From: Nothopassalora personata
Taxonomy: Eukaryota > Ascomycota > Dothideomycetes > Mycosphaerellales > Mycosphaerellaceae
DNA length: 64,000 bases
NCBI GenBank assembly: GCA_033816765.1
Contig: CM066291.1
Span: 2,046,001-2,110,000 of the forward strand
Direction: 5' to 3'
Part shown: positions 31,112-39,724 of the stretch, in pieces
Numbering within the stretch: position 1 is the stretch's first letter
How the letters are laid out: each line of letters begins with the position of its first letter
The notes under the pieces: generated by a model
What the model was told of the DNA's origin: nothing
Seen by the model: the letters and a program-made list of their open reading frames with translations, nothing else
Database searches by the model: none
Translations under genes and position numbers: made by a program

Positions 31112-33014
31112 ATGACGTTAGAGGAAGAACACGAGCGGCGTGAAGCAAGCGTTAGTGAGGACGAGCCTGTCGATGAGCTCGCCCCGCTCTTGCCTAACGG
31201 AACGGAACCTGCGCTGTATAAGACGATAAGCGTAAGGCTGGTGTCATACCACATCCTGGGGTACGTTGGGCTAACACATCTATAGCGTATAAGCAATGCA
31301 GGCGATCTGCCTCCCGACGATGCGGATCTGGAGCTTGCGAAGCAGGAGCAGGCGAAGCGTGAGACAGCCACGACAGGAGTCTATGCCACAATTTCGGTGC
31401 TCTTGTTGGGCGTCTTCGTCTCGCAGACAGATCAAAGTCTAGTCTTAGCGACTTACGGCAAAGTCGCCTCAGACTTTAACGATTTCGAGTCCGCGTCGTG
31501 GATCGTCTCAGCCTACATTCTGGCGCAATGTGTTGTGCAACCATTATATGGAAAGCTGAGCGACATCTATGGCCGGAAAGCATGCTTGCAGACGTCGTAT
31601 TTCCTGTTCACTGTGGGTACCGCAGGGACTGGTCTTGGTCAGACGATGGGTCAGGTCATTGCTGCGAGAGCGCTTCAGGGCTGTGGTGCTGCTGGTATGA
31701 CGAGTATGGTGTCGATCATTGTGATGGATCTCGTGCCTTTGCATGAGGTTGCGACACTCAGAAGTTATATCAACGTGCTTCAGACGACCGGGAGAAGCTG
31801 TGGTGGCGTTATCGGAGGCGCATTGACGCAGGCGCTGGGGTGGCGATGGTGAGTTGTTCCTAGCGGCAGTCTTGCGTCGATGCTAACGTGATTGTAGGGC
31901 GTTCTTGGCCCAGGTGCCGCCTTCGATTGTTGCTATGCTGCTTGTGCAGTGGAGACTTCACATGCCTATGAAGCACAGCAACAACATGTCCAGAGCTGAG
32001 AAGCTCAAGCGAGTTGATTTTGCAGGTGCCATCTTTCTCTGCGCGACCATCTTCTCAGCGGCGTTCATCCTCGATACAGGAGGCCAGAAGTATGCCTGGG
32101 ATTCTATGGTAATCACTGTTATGGCATTGATCTTCGCCATCACTTTCGCGGCTTTCATCGCATCGGCAAAACTAGCAAAGGAGCCAATCTTCCCTCTGAG
32201 AATCATGGGCCAGTATCCCGTGTGGACAAACTATCTGATCTGCGCACTCCAGGTGTTGGTCCAGTTCTCGCTCATGATGATCGTGCCAGTCTACTTTCAG
32301 GTTACAGCCAAGGCCAAGACTGCTGCAGCTGGAGCATACCTCATTCCGGCGTTCGTGGGCAATACCGTAGGCGGCCTCATCTCTGGATATTGGATCAAAT
32401 ACACCGGCAGATACAAATGGCCCACAGTGGTAGCGCCTTTCCTGGCAATGATAACGATGACTCTGTGCTATACTACTTGGAATGGCTACACCAGCATTCT
32501 GGGGTCTATAGCCGTACTCCCAGGCGGAATGGCAGCCGGCATGGTCTCCAGCTCTGCGTTTGTCGGCCTGGCGGCAGGCGTTGCTGAAGAAGACTTGGCA
32601 GTGCCGGGATCTGGTATATACCTGTTCTTCAACCTCGGCGCTATTGCCGGGTCCAGCGCTGGCTCGGCAGTGTATCAGACCACACTCAAGACTGGTCTCC
32701 AGGAGGCTGTGAAGGATCTTCCAGATGGGAGAGAGGTAAGTCGTGATGTTCGCAGCGGATCTGGCCCGGCTGACAACCTGCGCAGATCATGCAACGTGCT
32801 TTGGAAAGCATCACATACGTCCAGAACGCCAGTGATGAGATTCGAGATCGGATCGTACCTGCTTTCGTGAACAGCTTGCATCGAGTCAACTGTAAGTGTG
32901 GGGACCGGTTCTATGTTGGACTTGGCTGATCTGTTCTTAGTACTTGAAATGAGCTGTGCGGTGCTTTGCTTGGCAGTGGCCAGCATATCCCAACAGAGAA
33001 GATTGAAGCGATGA
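31112..33014 (+). CDS. MFS transporter, vacuolar basic amino acid (Vba/Fnx1)-like
   Basis: Five exons by GT-AG splicing: 31112-31231, 31286-31848, 31898-32735, 32786-32891 and 32941-33014, with four introns of 49-54 nt. All joins stay in frame and give 566 residues. The N-terminus is acidic and cytosolic, with an ELAPLLPNG dileucine-like stretch often used for vacuolar sorting. Membrane segments follow, starting ATISVLLLGVFVSQTDQS, with the MFS motif A GKLSDIYGRK in the loop after segment 2. The last exon adds a final hydrophobic segment (CAVLCLAVASI) and a basic tail. It resembles DHA2-type vacuolar amino acid importers and drug/H+ antiporters. The substrate cannot be read from sequence. Confidence 0.87.
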
Positions 33015-33330
33015 GAACGAATGTGTTGATGAGGTCGTTAAAGCCGTGAACGAACGCAACGAGACTGATTTTCAAGACGTTCAGCGATCCTCAAGACTGC
33101 TGTTAGATGCCGATGGTTGGTGCAAGTCAATAGACCATTAGTGACCACATGCCGTGACAAGCTAAGAATGTGTCCGAGCGCGCTTCTGTGCGCTTTGGCA
33201 CAACCTCATCATATGCGACACCGTGCACATGGCACTCTTCCCGACATAATATGAAGGGTTGTGTAAAACTAGTGGGAATGGAAGTGTAGAACTGGGGTAT
33301 TAAGTCTGGAAATTAGGGTATAAAAACCAT
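33015..33330. other. Boundary between gene island and second repeat nest
   Basis: There is no gene. Sequence composition shifts at about 33290-33340 from normal to TA-rich RIPed sequence. Confidence 0.5.
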
Positions 33331-35025
33331 GTTTATTATAAGTAGTAGCACCCTTAAGGTGCTTATATAAGTCTTCTTTTAATAAGAAGCCCTTAATCCC
33401 TATAATTTAGGTACCTAATCTTATTTTCTAAAAGTAAGTAATTACTATACTTAATTAGGTTATATTACTCTTAAAACCTACTATCTATATATTATCCTAG
33501 CGCTTTATATACCCCCTTACTCTATATAGGACCTAAGTAGAGTGACACTAGCGCTAAGGACCTTTATATCCTTTATAACCTTCTTTATATTACCCTTAAT
33601 TTCCTAGATAAGTTCCTTAATAACTCCCTCCTAATTATTAATAGTATCCTTTATCTTCTTCTTTAGGGTCTCTTCTTTATTAGTCTCTTCGTCTTAGGGT
33701 GCCTCTCTCTTCTTAGAGGTCGGTCCCTTCTTTAGAGTAGGCTTAATTATACCCTTCTAAATACCCTAAAGGTACTTAGTAAGGTTATTAATGTCGTAGG
33801 TAGGCTCGTAGTCCTTATTGTCTAGAAGGATTCCCTTATACTAATCTAGGGACTACTTATTAATCTATACCTTAGATTTATTACTAAGGTCGTTATAGAT
33901 ACCTAAAAATTACTTAATAAGGCCGAGGATAGGCTTAAAGTCCTAATTCTTCTCTCTAAGGTTAAATTTAGGGAGGCGAGGCTTTCGTCCTTTAGAGAGG
34001 GCCTTAAGTAACTTAAGAACGTAGTTTTAGAGTTAGCCCTTCTACTTAGAGTCCTTATATGCCTTATACTAAGCTTTAGCCTTCTCCTCTAATACCTCTT
34101 TTATAGGGATCTTCTTTACTCTATACCTCTTTCTTAGGCCCCGAATTAGCTTAGTATTGAATTTATCGTTTTTGTCCTTAATTACTTTAAGTAGTTCTTC
34201 AAACTCTTCGAGGGTTATATTAGACTTACTTCTAGGGTTTAAGGGTATATCTTTATCTTCTAGTATAGTTAGTAGAGGTAGCGCGTTCTTAGGCTCGACT
34301 AGACCTAAGTTAACTAGTATAGGTGTGTTCTTAGGTATAGCTAGGCCTAAATTAAGTAGTATAGGTGTCTAAACTTCTAAAATAGGCTCTATTTTAAGAG
34401 TTCTAATGCCTTTATTCTATTGTTCTAAGGTGTAGTTATACCCTAATATAGTAGTTAAAGGGTAACTAACTAAGCTAAGGAGGCAACCTAGTAAAGAGAC
34501 TAAAGGCGGTATAAAGTAGATTATAAAAGAGAGGGTTACTAGAAGGATTAAGAAATTAGATATAGGCTATATTTGCGCTAAGTATATAAGGTTATTACGT
34601 TATAAGTGTATATAACCGTTAGGTAAGCTTTACTACGAGTTATAGGCCTTATCTTATTCTTAGAAGTCCTTTAGTCCTCTCTAATCGTAAAGGTAGGGTG
34701 TCCTTAGCCCCTAATAAAATAAACTACGAGTATTTATCTTAGAAGCAAAGTAAAGATAGTACCCCCTAGCTATTAAGGCGAGGGTATACCTATTAATGTC
34801 TACTAACTACCCTATATAGGCCTGTTCGAGTTGTAGTAGTATAGAGCGGCGCTTATATAAGCAGGGGTATTTACCGGTCCCGGGACCGTGAAATCAGGTC
34901 ACGTGACAAGTAGCGTAGTAGCTAGATAAATAAGAGGATTAGCGGACTTAAACCCCTATACCCTCTACTCGAGAGGTATAAATTGAATTGTTTCCTTAAT
35001 GCTACGCTTATAATGCTTAACTACG
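33331..35025 (-). repeat. RIPed repeat relic of unknown family (left part)
   Basis: Very AT-rich. The minus strand reads long Lys/Glu-rich, coiled-coil-like coding sequence broken at Gln/Trp positions (for example KLIRGLRKRYRVKK near 34140 and KKGPTSKKREAP near 33730). No catalytic motif is recognisable, so I leave the family open. The gypsy element at 35026 inserted here. Confidence 0.5.
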
Positions 35026-35217
35026 TGACACGAGGCCTACGAGTGTAAGAGGGAAACGTAGGGTGTAGGGAATAGAGACGTAGTTAGACGAAGTATCTAG
35101 AGGTAACGCGCGAAGTACGAAAGATAAAGCAAAGCGCCGAGGCGTCGCGCTAGCGCCGGGAGATCACGTGACCCTGATCACGTGACCGAACATCCAAATC
35201 AAGGTCGCTTCGTGACA
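35026..35217 (-). repeat. 3' LTR of the intact gypsy element
   Basis: This 192-bp LTR looks identical to 42522-42713, with ends TGACAC and GTGACA on the plus strand. The end of pol (stop at 35150-35152) lies inside this LTR. U3 carries two CACGTG palindromes about 15 bp apart. Confidence 0.95.
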
Positions 35218-38200
35218 GTACCCCCCCCTCCACGAGACGAGCTCCTGCGACGTCGTTCAGGCTATTGCGTTGCGTGCCAGTTGCACTTGCGTGCTTGCTG
35301 GTATTGCTTGTTCGCTGCTCATCATATGACGGCTGACTGCTGGTGTGCGAGTGTTGTTGCATGGTCTCACCCATTGAAGAGGTAGGCCGCTTTGAAGAAC
35401 TTCCATCCAGCCGAATGCCTTCTGCGAGTGAGTAGAAAGGAGGCGTGGACTTCGTAGGCGGTGTGGCGTCTCCGGAGATCACTGCGAGACCATAAACTGA
35501 GACGCTAAATACGTGCGCCATGAACTCATCGTCAACCTCCGTAGGTCGTGGCTTGTCTGGGTATGCGCGGTGAAATTCTTGCACCAGCTCCTCAGCACCT
35601 GGCAGCAGTGAGGTGTATGGGCGTTCGCTCATTGTGCCGTCCTTCCACAAAACCTTGTACCAGACTTTGCGGTATTTTATCCTTGAGTCAACCACCTCTT
35701 GAACTTCCCATTCAGTCGATTCTTTACCATCTCTTACTATTTCGAGCGGCGGCGGCGGCGGCAGGTGCTGTCCAGGCAGCGGGTCTTCGGGTGCGCGGCG
35801 TAGGAGACTCGAGTGGAAAACATCGTGGAGGTGGGCGAGATCAGAGTTAGGTGGGAATCGCAGGCGGTAGGAACGGCGCCCAATAGGCTCGACGACTTCG
35901 AAGGGACCGAATGCTTTACTGTCGAGTTTCTTGGATGGTCGTGTAGTGCGGATGTTGCGTGCGTCGAGGAAGACTTTGTCGCCCTTTTGGAAATTTGGTG
36001 CGGGTGCACGTGCCACATTAGCTTGATCCGTGTTCTTGGCTTGGGTCCAAGCGTGCTCCGCTCGCATTTGCTCGAGCACGGCCTGTGTGAATTGCTCAAA
36101 GTCTCTGAGGTTGTCTGCAAAGGTGTCGGCTGCATCAAGCTGTTTCACCTTGTCTGCCGTGACTTGTGGACGGGCTTCAGATGGCTTCACATTCATCCCT
36201 AAGCTCGGGTGCCTTCCTGTGTTCGCAAAGAATGGTGTAACGCCTGTGCTGGCAGCTACATGGTTGTTCATCGCGAATTCCGCGGTCGGCAGCCAGTTAA
36301 CCCAGTCGTCCTGGAGATAGTTACTGAAAGCTCGCAAGTATTGCTCTAACGCTTGGTTAGTTCGCTCCGATTGACCGTCGGTCTCTGGGTGGAAGGAAGT
36401 TGACAGGTTTTGTTTGATGCCGAGCCGCTGGCAGAGTCGTTCCCAGAAGGCGCTTACAAACTGCGTCCCGCGGTCTGACACAAATATTTCTGCGACGCCG
36501 TAATGGGGCATAATGTAATGGTAGTACAGGTCAGCTGTGTGTTCTGCATCCATACGGTCCGTAGGGATGAAGTGCACCTGCTTGGAGAGCATGTCTGTTA
36601 CTGTCAGGATATTGGTGTATGTCTTGCCATCTCTGCGAGATTTGCTAGGCGGCAGGTCGACTATGAAGTCCATGGCGACGTGTTTCCAGACGTCCGGTGG
36701 TGTACGATGGGCGGAGAGCGTCCCTTGGTACCGTGAACGAGACGGTGTTGATCTCCTACAGATGTAGCAGTTGCGCACGTATTGGGTGATGTCTTTCTGC
36801 ATGAAAGGCCACCATAGGTCATGGCGTAGAATCAGTTCGTGTGTGCGTGCCATGCCTTGATGCCCAGCAAGAGGCGCGTCATGGTAGCTCTGCACTATCT
36901 TTGTGCGTAGGTTGCGGTATTCCGGCACAAACAGCCTGTTGTTCACGTACAGCCTCCCGTCTTGCATGCGGCACTCTGAAGCTGTAATCTTGCGCTGTTG
37001 CAGAAACTCAGACGTCTTGCGGTCGCGGAGATCTTTCTGAAGGCGCTTCATACGCATGCTGAAGCGTGGGTCCTTGTAAGCTGTATTGAGCATTGAGAGC
37101 ACGTTGTCGTCCGAGTCTGCTGGTTGCTGCAACTCCGGCCAGTCTTCCTTAGGAGTGTCTAGCTCGTTGGGCGTTGGCTTGTCAGGGACTGTCGCCAGAT
37201 CTGACCCGTCTTCTAGCGCTTGTTCAGGTGCCTTATGCTCGTCATCTTTTGGGACTTCGGGGATGTTCGCATTCTCGTCGTCCGCATTCTCGTCGTTCGC
37301 TTTGTTGGCCAGCCTAGCGCTTCGTCGAGGTTCTGTAGGCGGGTCCGTGGTGATTGCGAATGCGGAGACTATATCCAGGTTATCCGGCTTCAAGATGGTT
37401 TGTTCGCGGTACTGTGTCCGTGCATCAATCCCTTCAGGCAGGTCTTGGGAGCGTCTCGTCAGGCTGTCCGGTTTGGTGCCCTGGACGCCCGGTCGATACG
37501 TGATCTTGAAGTTGAATTGTGACAGGAACTCGGCCCACCTAGCCTGGCGCTGGTTGAGTTGCTTCGTGGACATAAACCACTCCAGGTTCTTGTGATCTGA
37601 CAGCACTCGGATGGGTTTCTGGTCATCCGCCTCTGGCACTAGTTCGTACTGCCATTCTTCGAACGTCTTGACAATAGCGAGCAGCTCCTTGTCGTAGATG
37701 TCGTAGTTGCATTCTTGCGGACTCATCTTCTTGGAGAAGTAGGCTATCGGCTTAAGCAGAAACTCGCCTTCCTTCTCCGGATCTGGGTGCTTCTGGGACA
37801 GAACGCCTGCAGTTACGTAGTCTGACGCATCCGTCTCAATCCAAACTTCCAGTCCTGGTTGGAAGTGTGCCAGGATTGGTGCTGAGACGAATCGCTTCTT
37901 CAGCTTATCGAATGCTTGCTGGCATCCCTCGTCCCACTGCCAGGGTGTATCTTTCTTTGTCAGTGCTGTGAGCTTGCGCACGACTCTTGAATACTCATAG
38001 ATGAAGCGTCTGTAGAAACCACTGAACCCGAGGAACGCAAGGACGTCCTTGACGTTCCGGGGTGTCTCCCAGTTCTGGATTGCTTCAACCTTAACTGGAT
38101 CCATCTCGATACCTTCGGTAGTGACAATAAGGCCAAGGTACTTGATCTTCTTGACGAAGAATTCGCTCTTGTCAATGTCGATAGGCATACCGGCTTCGCC

Positions 38201-39655
38201 TACTTTCTTAATGACTGCTCGTACGTGCTGGACATGTTCTTCTTCGCTGTCGCTGTAGATGAGAACATCGTCAAGATAGACTGTGCAGAACCGATCGAGG
38301 TACTCTCGCAGTACTTCATTGATTCGTCTCTGCCAACTGCTTGGCCCGTTGCAGAGCCCGAACGGCATAACCTTGAACTCGTAGAGGCCATATCTTGTGA
38401 TGAAGGCTGTCAGCCATTCCTGTCCATGCGCAATGCGAAGGTTGTTGAATGCTGCTACGATGTCGAGTTTCGAGAACATCTTGGCCTTAGCTAGACGATC
38501 CAGGGTTTCTCGGATCAAAGGAATAGGATATCGGTCCTTAATCGTGAGGGCGTTCAATGCTCTGTAATCGACGCATACGCGCAGTCCACCACCAGGCTTC
38601 TTGACAATGAGCAGTGGTGATGCGCAGGGCGACTTGCTTTCTTGCAATGAACCGTTTGCAAGGCCATCGTCGAGAAACTTCCGTACCACGGCCAACTGCT
38701 CAGCATTCATTGGGATCATCTTGCGATAAGGCGGTGTAGTACCTGGTTTGAGCTTAATCTCATGGTCACTAGGACCATGCTCAGGCAGTACAAACTCCGA
38801 CTTGTGCTTGAAGTACAGAGCTAGATCCTTAAGCACTGCTGGCAGCTTTTCTTCTGGGTTCGACTTCTTGCACGCTGTCATGAAGCGTTCCCAGTCCTCT
38901 GGCGCCATCGCGAAGCATGAAAGTTGTTCTCCCTCCCCCCCAAACGGATCTTGCGGTGGCGGCTTATCGGGTGGTTCGGGTGGGACGTCGTCAGGTGGTG
39001 GTGTTAGGTCTTCAGGCCAAAGGGCAAAGAGCTGATTGTCCTTATCCTTTGACATCTTCATGAACGCTTGCGCACTGACGATGTCGATATCATCAGAGCT
39101 GTGAAAGTCAGGGTCGACGTTGTGGGTCTTGCCGCGACGATCTATTGTTACGACGCAGACCAGACTTCTGAAGTTATGGTTCAAGCAGCAGTTCGTGCTG
39201 TTGAAGGTCATTGTCCTGTTCTTGAAGCTGATCTCGGGGTCATGTTGTTCTAGCCATGACATTCCGATGACGATGTCATATGTGTCAAGGTCTGTAACGT
39301 AGTACAGATCCTGGTCGCGATGTGCTCCGACGTCCAGGGTGACGAGGACTGCATGTGTTATCATAGAGCGGTGCCCGTCCGCAAGTCGCAAACGCTTAGG
39401 TTTCGCAAGAGGGATAAGGTCAAGGTGATGTGTGCGCACGAAGTTGTTATGGATGAAGAGGTCTGTTGCGCCTGTGTCGATCAAACTTTTTGCATTATGA
39501 GGTCCTAGTCTACTGTGTACCTTTGTAGAGCATACAAGGTGTTTGCCCTGTCTAGGCTGGACAGTGACGTTCTGGATGCCTCCTGCTGTCTCGGCACAAG
39601 ACAGTGCAAGTTCGTTGTTGTCATAATCGTCATCTCTTAGGGTGCAAAGGTTCAT
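35150..39655 (-). CDS. pol: Pol polyprotein: protease, RT, RNase H, integrase, chromodomain
   Basis: 1501 residues from the first ATG, but probably made as a Gag-Pol fusion by -1 frameshifting because the frame is open upstream past the gag stop. In order: aspartic protease with DTGA at 60-63; reverse transcriptase with VDYRALNALT, DRYPIPL and active-site YLDD at about 460; RNase H (IETDASDY, KKMSPQE, YDKELLAIV); integrase HHCC region at about 915-965 (HQGM, CYICRR); DDE core at about 985-1140 (MDFIVDLPPS, VSDRGTQF, TDGQSERTNQ); and a degenerate chromodomain at about 1330-1390 (EVQEVVDSR, WYKVLWKD, LVQEFHRAYP). The C-terminal tail reads through the polypurine tract into the 3' LTR. All catalytic motifs are intact. 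Confidence 0.95.
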   Translation of the reverse strand: MNLCTLRDDDYDNNELALSCAETAGGIQNVTVQPRQGKHLVCSTKVHSRLGPHNAKSLIDTGATDLFIHNNFVRTHHLDLIPLAKPKRLRLADGHRSMITHAVLVTLDVGAHRDQDLYYVTDLDTYDIVIGMSWLEQHDPEISFKNRTMTFNSTNCCLNHNFRSLVCVVTIDRRGKTHNVDPDFHSSDDIDIVSAQAFMKMSKDKDNQLFALWPEDLTPPPDDVPPEPPDKPPPQDPFGGEGEQLSCFAMAPEDWERFMTACKKSNPEEKLPAVLKDLALYFKHKSEFVLPEHGPSDHEIKLKPGTTPPYRKMIPMNAEQLAVVRKFLDDGLANGSLQESKSPCASPLLIVKKPGGGLRVCVDYRALNALTIKDRYPIPLIRETLDRLAKAKMFSKLDIVAAFNNLRIAHGQEWLTAFITRYGLYEFKVMPFGLCNGPSSWQRRINEVLREYLDRFCTVYLDDVLIYSDSEEEHVQHVRAVIKKVGEAGMPIDIDKSEFFVKKIKYLGLIVTTEGIEMDPVKVEAIQNWETPRNVKDVLAFLGFSGFYRRFIYEYSRVVRKLTALTKKDTPWQWDEGCQQAFDKLKKRFVSAPILAHFQPGLEVWIETDASDYVTAGVLSQKHPDPEKEGEFLLKPIAYFSKKMSPQECNYDIYDKELLAIVKTFEEWQYELVPEADDQKPIRVLSDHKNLEWFMSTKQLNQRQARWAEFLSQFNFKITYRPGVQGTKPDSLTRRSQDLPEGIDARTQYREQTILKPDNLDIVSAFAITTDPPTEPRRSARLANKANDENADDENANIPEVPKDDEHKAPEQALEDGSDLATVPDKPTPNELDTPKEDWPELQQPADSDDNVLSMLNTAYKDPRFSMRMKRLQKDLRDRKTSEFLQQRKITASECRMQDGRLYVNNRLFVPEYRNLRTKIVQSYHDAPLAGHQGMARTHELILRHDLWWPFMQKDITQYVRNCYICRRSTPSRSRYQGTLSAHRTPPDVWKHVAMDFIVDLPPSKSRRDGKTYTNILTVTDMLSKQVHFIPTDRMDAEHTADLYYHYIMPHYGVAEIFVSDRGTQFVSAFWERLCQRLGIKQNLSTSFHPETDGQSERTNQALEQYLRAFSNYLQDDWVNWLPTAEFAMNNHVAASTGVTPFFANTGRHPSLGMNVKPSEARPQVTADKVKQLDAADTFADNLRDFEQFTQAVLEQMRAEHAWTQAKNTDQANVARAPAPNFQKGDKVFLDARNIRTTRPSKKLDSKAFGPFEVVEPIGRRSYRLRFPPNSDLAHLHDVFHSSLLRRAPEDPLPGQHLPPPPPLEIVRDGKESTEWEVQEVVDSRIKYRKVWYKVLWKDGTMSERPYTSLLPGAEELVQEFHRAYPDKPRPTEVDDEFMAHVFSVSVYGLAVISGDATPPTKSTPPFYSLAEGIRLDGSSSKRPTSSMGETMQQHSHTSSQPSYDEQRTSNTSKHASATGTQRNSLNDVAGARLVEGGVLSRSDLDLDVRSRDQGHVISRR

Positions 39656-39683
39656 CTCTTCTTCATGTTCTTCGTTTGAGCAA

Positions 39684-39724
39684 GGCTTAGGGTCGCGACT
39701 TGACTCTAAGCCTGAGCATTTCCC
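39684..39724 (-). promoter_or_regulatory. -1 programmed ribosomal frameshift signal between gag and pol
   Basis: On the minus strand the gag frame reads CAG GGA AAT, containing the slippery heptamer G GGA AAT (39718-39724). A 5-nt spacer (39713-39717) is followed by a hairpin: GGCTTAG-A-GTC (39702-39712) pairs with GAC-C-CTAAGCC (39684-39694), a 7-bp plus 3-bp stem with one mismatch and a 7-nt loop. The gag stop TAG (39706-39708) is within the stem. Slipping back one base enters the open pol frame. Confidence 0.82.

Noticed and set aside
34157..34372. 71-residue plus-strand ORF in RIPed sequence
   Set aside because: It is antisense to decayed minus-strand coding sequence and composed of Leu/Ser repeats from TA-rich DNA.
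37086..37595. 169-residue plus-strand ORF opposite the gypsy pol
   Set aside because: It is a mirror of the acidic linker between RNase H and integrase, unlike the antisense genes near the 3' LTR, and has no cysteine cluster or coiled coil.
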